A stretch of DNA of 23,012 bases from JAKORR01 sp964608495 (lineage in GTDB: Bacteria; Armatimonadota; Zipacnadia; Zipacnadales; FEN-943). Of this stretch, positions 1 through 7,048 are shown one piece after another. The stretch covers positions 1 through 23,012 of the forward strand of contig CAZSOQ010000070.1 of assembly GCA_964608495.1 (NCBI GenBank), written 5' to 3'. The notes under the pieces are model-generated. The model was given only the letters and a program-made list of their open reading frames with translations, ran no database searches and had not been told where the DNA came from. Position 1 is the first letter of the stretch. Every line of letters starts with the position of its first letter. The translations under genes and the position numbers were made by a program.

Positions 1-1021
1 GCTCGTTGGGGTAGGGGAGCTGGGGCGCCAGGGGCAGGGGGAAGGCCGCGGCGAGGACCTCCTGAGCCTTGCGAAACAGGTAGAAGAACCAGATGCTGAA
101 GCTCAGGTCCGCGGGGAGCAGGAAGGACAGGGCGGTGATGAAGGGGTACAGGGGGAGCCAGATGCGTCCCAGCGCGGAGAGGGGTCTACCCCAGTTGCGG
201 GTCTCGATGAAGTGGTTCTGGTCATGGCGCACGTCAATCAGGGGCAGGGCGGGCACGAAGTAGTGCAGCCCGTTGTACAGGTCCAGGGCTGCCGCGAGGG
301 CGAAGCCGATCCACAGGGCCCTACTGGCGAAGAACCGGTAGTTGAGGCCGTCGCGCGTCATCTCCAGGGGGAGCTGGACGATGGGGTAGCCGAGCTTCTC
401 GTGCTGGGTCCACTGGCGCTGGAGGAGGACGTTGGCGCCGATCATGACGACGCCGACGGCGAAGATGAGGGCGCACCACCACAGGACGGGACCCAGCCAG
501 GCCTGGACGCGGCCGGCCTCGTAGAAGGACGTGTGGCCGTCGTAGAGGGATTCCACGACGGCGGGATTCGACACGGTCAGCCACTGGGGCAGGTAGGGGA
601 GCAGGATCTGCTCCCAGCGATTGGCGTCGGTGGCGTAGTAGTAGGCGTGGCTGATGTTCGGGACGCCGAGCTGGAGGGTGTCGTGGCCCGCGAGGGCTGA
701 GGCGACGGCGATCATGACGTAGATGGTGACCAACTCGGCCTGGGTCAGGGCCCAGCGCGGGGCGTACCGCTTCAGGAGGGCGTTGACGGCGAGGAGAAGG
801 AGGAGGTTGAAGACGACGTTCCAGTAGAGGGAGACAGCCGTGCAGTGGCTCCAGTGGTAGATGCCCTCGACGGTGACGATCCAGTAGACGTGGAAGGGGA
901 CTAGCAAGGCGCCGAGGAGCAGGGCCCGAAGGGTGACGGCCGGGCCTTTGCGCGGCGCCGGCCCGGGTGGTGACGGCGCCGGCGACGAGGATGCTGGTCG
1001 GGGCGGAGCCTCACTGGCCAT
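1..1021 (-). CDS. DUF6785-type polytopic membrane protein (C-terminus cut off by window edge)
   Basis: Reading leftward from ATG at 1021, the frame stays open for 340 codons to the window edge, so only the N-terminal part is present. After a Pro/Ala-rich cytoplasmic leader of about 30 residues come roughly six hydrophobic segments, including LRALLLGALLVPF, VVFNLLLLLAVNALL, VLWWCALIFAVGVVMIGANV and FITALSFLLPADLSF. The stretch HEKLGYPIVQLPLEM and the ending PADLSFSIWFFYLFRKAQE match what I recall of the DUF6785/DUF6784 family, large membrane proteins of unknown function common in Armatimonadota and Planctomycetota. The function is unknown; a transport role would be a guess. No other ATG lies near the start. 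A sigma70-like promoter sits just upstream, leaving almost no leader. The gene is divergent from hisC. Family assignment is from memory of the motif pattern and fairly confident. Confidence 0.8.
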   Translation of the reverse strand, partial: MASEAPPRPASSSPAPSPPGPAPRKGPAVTLRALLLGALLVPFHVYWIVTVEGIYHWSHCTAVSLYWNVVFNLLLLLAVNALLKRYAPRWALTQAELVTIYVMIAVASALAGHDTLQLGVPNISHAYYYATDANRWEQILLPYLPQWLTVSNPAVVESLYDGHTSFYEAGRVQAWLGPVLWWCALIFAVGVVMIGANVLLQRQWTQHEKLGYPIVQLPLEMTRDGLNYRFFASRALWIGFALAAALDLYNGLHYFVPALPLIDVRHDQNHFIETRNWGRPLSALGRIWLPLYPFITALSFLLPADLSFSIWFFYLFRKAQEVLAAAFPLPLAPQLPYPNE

Positions 1022-1033
1022 AGGGGACGGCCT

Positions 1034-1062
1034 CTTTTAGCTGCTTGGGGGCCGCGTGTCAA
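1034..1062 (-). promoter_or_regulatory. Sigma70-like promoter for the leftward DUF6785-type gene
   Basis: On the minus strand a perfect -35 TTGACA (1057-1062) is followed after exactly 17 bases by TAAAAG (1034-1039), a 4/6 match to TATAAT. The -10 lies only 12 bases from the ATG at 1021, so the predicted leader is about 6 bases, which implies a nearly leaderless message. It is back to back with the hisC promoter: the two -35 boxes are 6 bases apart. Confidence 0.55.
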
Positions 1063-1068
1063 GCTGCA

Positions 1069-1097
1069 TTGCGGCGCGGGCCTGCCTGTGGTACAAC
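1069..1097 (+). promoter_or_regulatory. Candidate sigma70-like promoter for the hisC-aroF-tyrA-aroA-cmk-plsC operon
   Basis: TTGCGG (1069-1074) and TACAAC (1092-1097) are separated by 17 bases. The -35 matches consensus at 3/6 and the -10 at 4/6. Transcription would begin near 1104. That places the Shine-Dalgarno GGAGG (1114-1118) and GTG at 1127 inside the message and excludes the in-frame GTG at 1088 as a start. Confidence 0.4.
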
Positions 1098-1126
1098 CTT
1101 GCCACCGCGCCACGGAGGTGCCTGCA

Positions 1127-2266
1127 GTGGGACGCACTCCCATAGAAGAGCTGGCCCGGCCGAGCGTTCAGCGCATCGTGCCCTACTCGCCGGGCAAGCC
1201 GACCCGAGAGGTCCAGGAGGAGCTGGGACCGATCGAGGTCGTCAAGCTGGCCAGCAACGAGAACCCGTTGGGGCCGTCGCCCCTGGCTGTCCAGGCAATG
1301 TGCGAGGCCGCGGCCGCGGCGCACATCTATCCCGACCCCGTCTGCGCCGAGCTCACGGCGGCGCTGGCCGAGAAGTGGGACACGGATCCCGAGGGCATCC
1401 TGATCGGGCGAGGGTCGGACGAGATCATCCACATGCTGGGGCTGGCCTTCGTGGGCCCGGGCGACGAGATCATCTACTCGGACCCGCCCTTCGCCCTGTA
1501 CCCGCTGACGACGGACCTGATGGACGGGGTGTCGGTGCGGATCCCGGCGCGGGACTTCACGCACGACCTGGAGGCCTTCGCGGAGGCGATCACGGCTCGC
1601 ACGAGGCTGATCTTCGTCTGCAATCCGTACAACCCGACGGGCACGATCGTGACGGCCGAGCAGGTGGAGCGACTCATGCAGCGCGTGCCGGACACGTGCA
1701 TCGTGGTCTTTGACGAGGCGTACTTCGAGTACGTGGAATCGCCGGACTTCCCCCGCAGCCTGGACTACGTGCGAGAGGGGCGCCGGGTGGCGGTACTGCG
1801 CACCTTCTCGAAGATCTACGGGCTGGCGGGCCTGCGGGTGGGGTATGGGATGACCACGGCGGAGATCGCGGGGCCGCTCAAGCAGGTACGCGCGCCCTTC
1901 AACGTGGCGAGCATCGCCGAGGCGGCGGCTCTGGCGAGCCTGCGCGACCCCGAGCACGCCCTGCGGTCGGCGCGCGTGGTGAGCGAGGGCCGGGAGTACC
2001 TGTACGGCGAGTTGCGGCGGCTGGGCCTGAGCTACGTGCCCAGTGAGGCGAACTTCGTGTTTTTCGACGCGGGGGTGGACAGCCGCTGGGCTTTCGACGA
2101 GCTAATGCGCCGGGGCGTGACCGTGCGCACCGGTGACATCTTCGGCTATCCGACCTACCTGCGGGTGACGGTGGGCACGGCCGAGGAGAACGCCGCATTC
2201 GTCGGTGCCTTGGAGGAGGCGCTGAGAGCGCAGGGGTCGCGCGCAGACTCAGGAGGATCATCATGA
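1127..2266 (+). CDS. hisC: Histidinol-phosphate / aromatic amino acid aminotransferase (HisC family)
   Basis: A 379-residue PLP-dependent class I/II aminotransferase that should interconvert histidinol phosphate and imidazole-acetol phosphate, or transaminate the phenylpyruvate-type products of the tyrosine branch. Visible family marks are the N-terminal ARPSVQRIVPYSPGKP, KLASNENPLGPSP, the CNPYNPTGT loop, FDEAYFEY with the PLP-contacting Asp, and RTFSKIYGLAGLRVGY with Schiff-base Lys229. I chose GTG at 1127 because GGAGG ends 8 bases upstream and the first conserved block follows at once; an in-frame GTG at 1088 lies upstream of the likely -10. The last codons overlap aroF by four bases (ATGA). 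With aroF, tyrA and aroA following and no other his gene nearby, an aromatic aminotransferase role is at least as likely as histidine synthesis; HisC enzymes of this kind are known to serve both. Confidence 0.9.
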   Translation: MGRTPIEELARPSVQRIVPYSPGKPTREVQEELGPIEVVKLASNENPLGPSPLAVQAMCEAAAAAHIYPDPVCAELTAALAEKWDTDPEGILIGRGSDEIIHMLGLAFVGPGDEIIYSDPPFALYPLTTDLMDGVSVRIPARDFTHDLEAFAEAITARTRLIFVCNPYNPTGTIVTAEQVERLMQRVPDTCIVVFDEAYFEYVESPDFPRSLDYVREGRRVAVLRTFSKIYGLAGLRVGYGMTTAEIAGPLKQVRAPFNVASIAEAAALASLRDPEHALRSARVVSEGREYLYGELRRLGLSYVPSEANFVFFDAGVDSRWAFDELMRRGVTVRTGDIFGYPTYLRVTVGTAEENAAFVGALEEALRAQGSRADSGGSS

Positions 2267-3285
2267 TAGTCGTAATGGCCCCCGGTGCAACGCAGGACGA
2301 CGTCGAGCGGGTGGTTCAGCGACTGGAGGATCGGGGCTTCGGCCACCACATTTCGCGGGGAGTGGAGCGGACGATCATCGGCGCCATCGGCGCGGCCGAG
2401 GGAGAGAAGCACGCGCTGGCGGAGCAGCTTTCGCGCCTGCCCGGGGTCGAGCGCGTGGTGCCCATTCTACGCCCCTATAAGATGGTGAGCCGCGAGCACC
2501 ATCCCGAGACCACGCCCGTGGCCGTGGGGAGCTTCCACTTCGGGCGGGACAAGATCGGCGTGATAGCCGGCCCCTGCGCCGTGGAGAGCCGCGACCAGAT
2601 CCTGCAGAGTGCTGAGGCGGTCAAGAGAGCCGGCGCCGCGGCCCTGCGGGGCGGGGCCTTCAAGCCGCGCACTTCGCCCTATGCCTTCCAGGGACTGGCC
2701 GAGGAGGGCCTGCAGATGCTGGCGGACGCCCGCGAGGCGACCGGGCTGCCCGTGGTGACCGAGGTCATGGACCTGCGGGACGTGGACCTGGTGGCTCGGT
2801 ACGCGGACTGCCTGCAGGTGGGCGCGCGGAACATGCACAACTACGACCTGCTGCGCGAGGTGGGACGTAGGCAGAAGCCGGTCCTGCTCAAGCGCGGCCT
2901 GGCCGCCACCGTCCAGGAATGGCTGCAGGCAGCGGAGTACGTGGCCATCGAGGGCAACCTGCAGGTGATCCTCTGCGAGCGAGGCATCCGGACCTTCGAG
3001 ACGGCCCTGCGTTTCACTTTCGACCTGGGGGGGGCGGTCTACGCCAAGCAGGAGACCCACCTTCCCGTCATCGCCGACCCGAGCCACGCGACCGGGATGC
3101 ACCGACTGGTGGACCCGCTGGCGATGGCCGCCATAGCGGCGGGGCTGGACGGCCTCGAGATCGAGGTGCACCCGCACCCGGACCGAGCGCTGTCCGACGG
3201 TCCCCAGTCGCTCACGCCGAAGCGCTTCGCGACGCTGATGCAGCAGCTCAGAGCCGTGGCCGAGGCCGTGGGCCGGGAGCTGTAG
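2263..3285 (+). CDS. aroF: 3-deoxy-7-phosphoheptulonate synthase (DAHP synthase), type I-beta with N-terminal regulatory domain
   Basis: Condenses phosphoenolpyruvate and erythrose 4-phosphate to DAHP, the first shikimate step, in the cytoplasm. The 340 residues split into a ferredoxin-like (ACT-like) domain at about 1-70 and a KDO8P-synthase-like TIM barrel from about 90. Barrel motifs include IAGPCAVES with metal ligand Cys105, LRGGAFKPRTSPY, QVGARNMHNYDLL, PVLLKRG, ILCERGIRTFE, ADPSHATG with ligand His275, and EVHPHPDRALSDGPQSL holding the expected Glu and Asp ligands. The architecture equals that of Thermotoga maritima DAHP synthase, where the N-terminal domain binds Tyr/Phe and closes the active site, so feedback inhibition is expected by family knowledge. 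The ATG overlaps the hisC stop (ATGA), with AGGAGG just upstream, and tyrA follows after 4 bases. Confidence 0.96.
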   Translation: MIVVMAPGATQDDVERVVQRLEDRGFGHHISRGVERTIIGAIGAAEGEKHALAEQLSRLPGVERVVPILRPYKMVSREHHPETTPVAVGSFHFGRDKIGVIAGPCAVESRDQILQSAEAVKRAGAAALRGGAFKPRTSPYAFQGLAEEGLQMLADAREATGLPVVTEVMDLRDVDLVARYADCLQVGARNMHNYDLLREVGRRQKPVLLKRGLAATVQEWLQAAEYVAIEGNLQVILCERGIRTFETALRFTFDLGGAVYAKQETHLPVIADPSHATGMHRLVDPLAMAAIAAGLDGLEIEVHPHPDRALSDGPQSLTPKRFATLMQQLRAVAEAVGREL

Positions 3286-3289
3286 GCAG

Positions 3290-4195
3290 ATGTCGGGCGA
3301 GGGAGGGCAGCCCCGCTTCGACCGCGCAGCCGTCCTGGGCATCGGGCTCATCGGGGCGTCCTTCGCCCTGGCCGTCAGGCGTGCCGGGCTGGTGGGCGAG
3401 ACCGTAGGCGTGGCGCGCCGCGAGAGCACTCGCCAGGCGGCCGAGCGGGTTGGCGCCGCCGACCGCACCACGCCCGACCCGCGCGAGGCCGCGCGGGACG
3501 CCGACCTGGTCTATCTTGCCGCGCCGGTGGGGGCCCTGGGCCCGATGCTCGAGAGCATCGCCAATGTCCTGCCGGAAGGCTGCCTGGTGACCGACGCCGG
3601 CAGCGTAAAGGGCCCGGTGTGCGCCGCCGCAGAGCGGGTCCTGCCGCCGTCGGTCGCCTTTGTGGGGGGCCACCCGATGGCCGGGTCCGAGCGCTCGGGG
3701 CCGGAGGTGGCCGACGCGGGCCTCTTCGCCGGGCACACCTACTTCCTCGTCCCCACGGCGCGTGGCGGAGACGAGGCCGTGGGGCGCCTGGAGCGCGTGG
3801 TGGAGGCGATCGGCGCCAGGCCCGCGATCCTGGCGGCTGACGAGCACGACCGGATCCTGGCCGCCACGAGCCATCTGCCCCATGCGCTGGCCTCGTCGCT
3901 AGCCCTGGCAGTGGCGCGGCTGGTGCCCGATCCGGAGGCGCGGGCGCGGTTCTCGGCCGGCGGACTGCGGGACACCACGCGGATAGCCGCGAGCCCGCCG
4001 GAGCTGTGGCGCGATATCTTCCTGGCAAACGCCGAGGCGCTGGCCGGCGCCTGCCGCCTGACCATGGAGCTGCTGGAGGACCTGGTGCGAGCGGCCGAAG
4101 GGGGAGACGCCGAGGCCCTGATGGAGATGCTATCGCGGGCGCAGGCCGCCCGGCTCGACCTGTCGTCGGACGCGGCGGAGGGACCCGGGAGATGA
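3290..4195 (+). CDS. tyrA: Prephenate/arogenate dehydrogenase
   Basis: Oxidatively decarboxylates prephenate (or arogenate) in tyrosine synthesis. The 301 residues show a Rossmann nucleotide-binding site GIGLIGAS (Gly17, Gly19, Gly22), AAPVGALGPML, VTDAGSVKG, the substrate motif GHPMAGSERSG and an all-alpha C-terminal half containing TSHLPHALA. After the second beta strand the sequence is VGVARRES (residues 39-46) with no acidic residue where NAD-dependent enzymes usually carry Asp. The Ala42-Arg43-Arg44-Glu-Ser-Thr pattern resembles the Ser-Arg signature of NADP-dependent cyanobacterial TyrA, so NADP+ use is inferred. There is no fused chorismate mutase or ACT domain. ATG at 3290 is 4 bases after the aroF stop, and the TGA stop overlaps the aroA start. 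Chorismate mutase and prephenate dehydratase are not in the window. Confidence 0.93.
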   Translation: MSGEGGQPRFDRAAVLGIGLIGASFALAVRRAGLVGETVGVARRESTRQAAERVGAADRTTPDPREAARDADLVYLAAPVGALGPMLESIANVLPEGCLVTDAGSVKGPVCAAAERVLPPSVAFVGGHPMAGSERSGPEVADAGLFAGHTYFLVPTARGGDEAVGRLERVVEAIGARPAILAADEHDRILAATSHLPHALASSLALAVARLVPDPEARARFSAGGLRDTTRIAASPPELWRDIFLANAEALAGACRLTMELLEDLVRAAEGGDAEALMEMLSRAQAARLDLSSDAAEGPGR

Positions 4196-5493
4196 GGCGC
4201 GTGATCGTCGCCGCCAGCTCGGGCCTGGAAGGCACGATTCGCGTGCCGGGCGACAAGTCCGTCTCGCATCGCGTGGCTCTGCTGGGCGCGATGGCCCGGG
4301 GCGAGACCGTGGGCCGGAGCTGGCTGGTGGCCGAGGATTGCCTGCGCACCCTGGCCGCGGCGGAGGCCCTGGGGTGCGACGTCACGCGCGAGGGCACCAC
4401 CGTCAGAATCCGAAGCGACGGCTACGAGGCCTGGCGGGCCCCCGAAGGGCGGATGGAGCTGGGGAACTCGGGCACGGGGTTCCGTCTGCTGCTGGGCGCG
4501 CTGGCCGGGCGGCCCTTCGCGGCGACGCTGGACGGCGATGCGAGCCTTCGCAGGCGGCCCATGGACCGGGTGGCCGAGCCACTGGGCAGGATGGGGGCTC
4601 GGGTGGAGGGAAGCGGGGAGCGATGTCTGCCGCCGGTGACCGTGCGCGGCGCGAGGCTGCGGGCCATCGAGTACGAGATGCCCGTGGCAAGCGCACAGGT
4701 CAAGTCGGCGCTATTGCTCGCGGGGCTGCAGGCCGAGGGCCGAACGGCGGTGTTCGAGCCGGCCCCGTGTCGGGACCACACGGAGAGGATGCTGGAGGCC
4801 TTTGGAGTGGACGTGTGGGTGGACGGGCCCTGGTCGTGGGTTCAGGGCCCCGTGCAGCCCGCGGCGACCGAGGTGCGCGTGCCCGGCGACATTTCCTCGG
4901 GCGCCTACCTGATCGCCGCGGCCTTGCTGGCGCCGATGAGCCACGTGACGGTGGAGGACGTGGGCCTGAATCCCACGCGCACGGGGCTGCTGGAGATCCT
5001 GGGGGCCATGGGCGCCCACGTGGAGGTATTGAGCCAGGCTAGCCCTCGCGGGGAACCGGTCGGTGAGGTGACGGCCTGGACGAGTAGCCTACGGGGGACG
5101 ACGGTGAGCGGGGCCCTTGTGCCCACGGTGATTGACGAGCTGCCGCTGCTGGCCGTCCTGGCGACCCAGGCCGAGGGCGAGACGGTCGTGGCGGACGCGC
5201 GGGAACTGCGGGTGAAGGAGAGCGACCGCGTGGCGGCGATGGCCCGCGCCCTGGCGGCGATGGGGGCGGACATTACGGAGCGGGAGGACGGGTGGGTCAT
5301 CCGCGGACCCAGGCCCCTGCGGGGGGCGCGAGTGACGGCCGACCTGGATCATCGGGTGGCCATGTCGCTGGCCGTGGCTGGCCTGATAGCGGAGGGCGAG
5401 ACTATAATCGAGGGCGCCGAGACGGTGGCGACGTCCTTCCCTGGGTTCGCGGACGCGCTGGCCGGGCTAAAGGCCATGGTGAGGTCCGAATGA
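4192..5493 (+). CDS. aroA: 3-phosphoshikimate 1-carboxyvinyltransferase (EPSP synthase), class II type
   Basis: Transfers the enolpyruvyl group of PEP to shikimate 3-phosphate. The protein is 433 residues starting at ATG 4192, which overlaps the tyrA stop (ATGA) and has GGAGGG at 4177-4182. The frame is open further upstream but that part is the antiparallel reading of tyrA. All four motifs described for class II, CP4-like enzymes are present: GDKS (residues 20-23), SAQVK (167-171), RDHTE (194-198) and NPTR (260-263). Other landmarks are LGNSGTGFRLLLG, RRPMDRV, PGDISSGAYLIA, IDELPLLAVLA, LRVKESDRVAAMA and DHRVAMSLAVAGL. Class II members are often less sensitive to glyphosate; whether this one is cannot be read from sequence alone. 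The stop overlaps cmk by four bases. Confidence 0.96.
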   Translation: MRRVIVAASSGLEGTIRVPGDKSVSHRVALLGAMARGETVGRSWLVAEDCLRTLAAAEALGCDVTREGTTVRIRSDGYEAWRAPEGRMELGNSGTGFRLLLGALAGRPFAATLDGDASLRRRPMDRVAEPLGRMGARVEGSGERCLPPVTVRGARLRAIEYEMPVASAQVKSALLLAGLQAEGRTAVFEPAPCRDHTERMLEAFGVDVWVDGPWSWVQGPVQPAATEVRVPGDISSGAYLIAAALLAPMSHVTVEDVGLNPTRTGLLEILGAMGAHVEVLSQASPRGEPVGEVTAWTSSLRGTTVSGALVPTVIDELPLLAVLATQAEGETVVADARELRVKESDRVAAMARALAAMGADITEREDGWVIRGPRPLRGARVTADLDHRVAMSLAVAGLIAEGETIIEGAETVATSFPGFADALAGLKAMVRSE

Positions 5494-6209
5494 AGCCGAG
5501 CGAAGACGAGCACGTCGAGCTGAGGATCGCCGTAGACGGGCCGGCAGGCTCGGGGAAGAGCACTCTGGCCCGGGCGCTGGCGGAGACCCTGGGGTACATG
5601 TACGTGGATACGGGCGCGATGTACCGAGCCGTGGCGCACAAGGCCTTCCAGCAGGGCCTGGACCCCGCCAGAGGGGAAGATCAGCCCCGCATCATCGAGA
5701 TAGCAGCGCAGATGGAGTTTCACTTCGAGTGGCAGGACGGGGAGATGAAGCTGCACGCGGACGGGGAGGATGTGACGGACGTCATCCGCACGCCGGACGT
5801 GGAGCGGCTGTCGTCGCCGGTGTCGGCCATACCGCAGGTGCGGGAGGAGCTCGTGGCGGCTCAGAAGGCACTGGGAGAGGTGGGTGGCATAGTGATGGAC
5901 GGCCGCGACATAGGCACGGTGGTGATGCCGGACGCCGACGTGAAGCTCTACCTCGTCGCCGCCCCGGAAGAGCGGGCACGTCGGCGCTGGCGACAGCTCC
6001 GCGAGCGCGGCACGTCGCGCCCCTTCGAGACCGTCCATATGGAGACTGTGCAGCGCGACCAGCGCGACAGCTCGCGGTCGGTCAGCCCTCTCAGGCCCGC
6101 GGAGGACGCGATCGTCATTGACAGCACCGACATGACCCAGCGCGACGCTCTGGAGCGGGCACTGGCGATCGTCGAGGAGGCCCTCCGGCGGCGTGAGCGG
6201 GGACTCTAG
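5490..6209 (+). CDS. cmk: Cytidylate kinase
   Basis: Phosphorylates CMP and dCMP with ATP. The protein is 239 residues from ATG 5490, which overlaps the aroA stop; GGTGAGG precedes it by about 5 bases. The P-loop GPAGSGKST is at residues 17-25, the substrate-side motif DTGAMYRA at 40-47, and GIVMDGRDIGT with Asp137, Arg139 and Asp140 follows. The later RPFETV...RDQRDSSR and PLRPAEDAIVIDST stretches are typical of the bacterial CMP kinase C-terminal half. The length fits the family (about 220-230). A cmk gene directly after aroA is a common arrangement in several phyla. The last 17 bases overlap the plsC start region. Confidence 0.96.
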   Translation: MKPSEDEHVELRIAVDGPAGSGKSTLARALAETLGYMYVDTGAMYRAVAHKAFQQGLDPARGEDQPRIIEIAAQMEFHFEWQDGEMKLHADGEDVTDVIRTPDVERLSSPVSAIPQVREELVAAQKALGEVGGIVMDGRDIGTVVMPDADVKLYLVAAPEERARRRWRQLRERGTSRPFETVHMETVQRDQRDSSRSVSPLRPAEDAIVIDSTDMTQRDALERALAIVEEALRRRERGL

Positions 6210-6936
6210 GCGCCAGTGGCGCTGGCGGCGAACGGAACCGGTCAGGCCTGGGAAGTGGACACCCGTCGTCTACTTCGTGGCCAAGCGCCTCGTCCGCTGG
6301 TTCATCTTCCCCCTCCTCGGCGGGCTTGAGGTCCACGGCGTCGAAAACGTGCCCGCCGCAGGCGGCGCCGTGATCGCCCCCAACCACGTCAGCTACCTGG
6401 ACCCGCCCTTCCTCTCGGGATTCCTTCCCAGGCGGGCATACTTCATGGCCAAGCGCGAGCTCTTCGAGGTGCCCGTCCTGGGCTGGGTGCTCCACCGCAA
6501 CTGTGTCTTCCCCGTCGAGCGTGGTGCCCCCGATCGCGCCGCTCTCCGGCACGGCGTCGAGATCCTGCGGCAGGGCCAGCTCCTGGTCATCTTCCCCGAG
6601 GGCACGCGTAGCAGCGACGGCCGGATCGGCCCCGGGGAACTGGGCTGCGCCCTGGTGGCCGGGCGCGCGGGCGTCCCGATCATCCCCTGCGCCATGGTCG
6701 GCTCCGACCGCATCCTGACCCGGCACGCCAGGATGCTGGGCCGCAGCCGCCTCTACTGCGCGTTCGGGGAGCCCGTCACGGTCGAGCCGGACCCGAGGGG
6801 GCGCTTCAGCCGGCCCGCCCTGCAGCGCGCGACGGACACCCTGATGGAGAGGGTGACCACGCTCCACGCCGAGATGCTCGCGTTGAGGGAGAAGCGGGAA
6901 GGACGGCGACGGGCTCGGCCGAGGCCCGACGCCTGA
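6193..6936 (+). CDS. plsC: 1-acyl-sn-glycerol-3-phosphate acyltransferase
   Basis: Acylates lysophosphatidate to phosphatidate at the inner membrane. From GTG 6193 the protein is 247 residues. The catalytic NHxxxxD box is NHVSYLD (64-70), with PVERG near 107-111, the glycerol-phosphate-binding box FPEGTRS at 134-140 and VPIIPCAM near 166. One hydrophobic stretch, PVVYFVAKRLVRWFIFPLL, probably anchors the N-terminus. The start lies inside the cmk end (17-base overlap) with GAGGAGG at 6174-6180, a rather long 12-base spacing. No ATG is available before the conserved region. The C-terminus is Arg-rich. It is the last gene of the aro operon; a 112-base gap follows. Family is certain, specificity inferred. 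Confidence 0.92.
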   Translation: MSGDSRRQWRWRRTEPVRPGKWTPVVYFVAKRLVRWFIFPLLGGLEVHGVENVPAAGGAVIAPNHVSYLDPPFLSGFLPRRAYFMAKRELFEVPVLGWVLHRNCVFPVERGAPDRAALRHGVEILRQGQLLVIFPEGTRSSDGRIGPGELGCALVAGRAGVPIIPCAMVGSDRILTRHARMLGRSRLYCAFGEPVTVEPDPRGRFSRPALQRATDTLMERVTTLHAEMLALREKREGRRRARPRPDA

Positions 6937-6999
6937 TCCTCTTCGCACAGCACCGCCGGCGCGGTCACCTCGCCCGGCGGGCAGGCGCTGACCTCCGCG

Positions 7000-7019
7000 G
7001 GCCGGCGGCGCAGCCGGCC
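7000..7019 (+). terminator. GC-rich hairpin downstream of plsC
   Basis: GGCCGGC (7000-7006) and GCCGGCC (7013-7019) form a perfect 7-base-pair stem with a 6-base loop. No T tract follows. It lies between plsC and the GGGAGGG ribosome site of the next gene. It could end the aro operon or shape the leader of the next message. In DNA this GC-rich, a chance stem of this size is possible. Confidence 0.25.
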
Positions 7020-7048
7020 GTCCGGCAGAAGACCGGGAGGGATAGGGC

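Noticed and set aside
212..700. A 162-codon plus-strand frame over the first gene
   Set aside because: It is the complement of the DUF6785-type coding frame, which is open to the edge and encodes proper membrane segments.
1088..1129. GTG at 1088 as the hisC start
   Set aside because: It lies upstream of the likely -10 and has no ribosome site. GTG at 1127 has GGAGG at ideal distance.
1037..1957. A 306-codon minus-strand frame over hisC
   Set aside because: It is antisense to a well-conserved aminotransferase and has no domain. It also crosses the promoter region.
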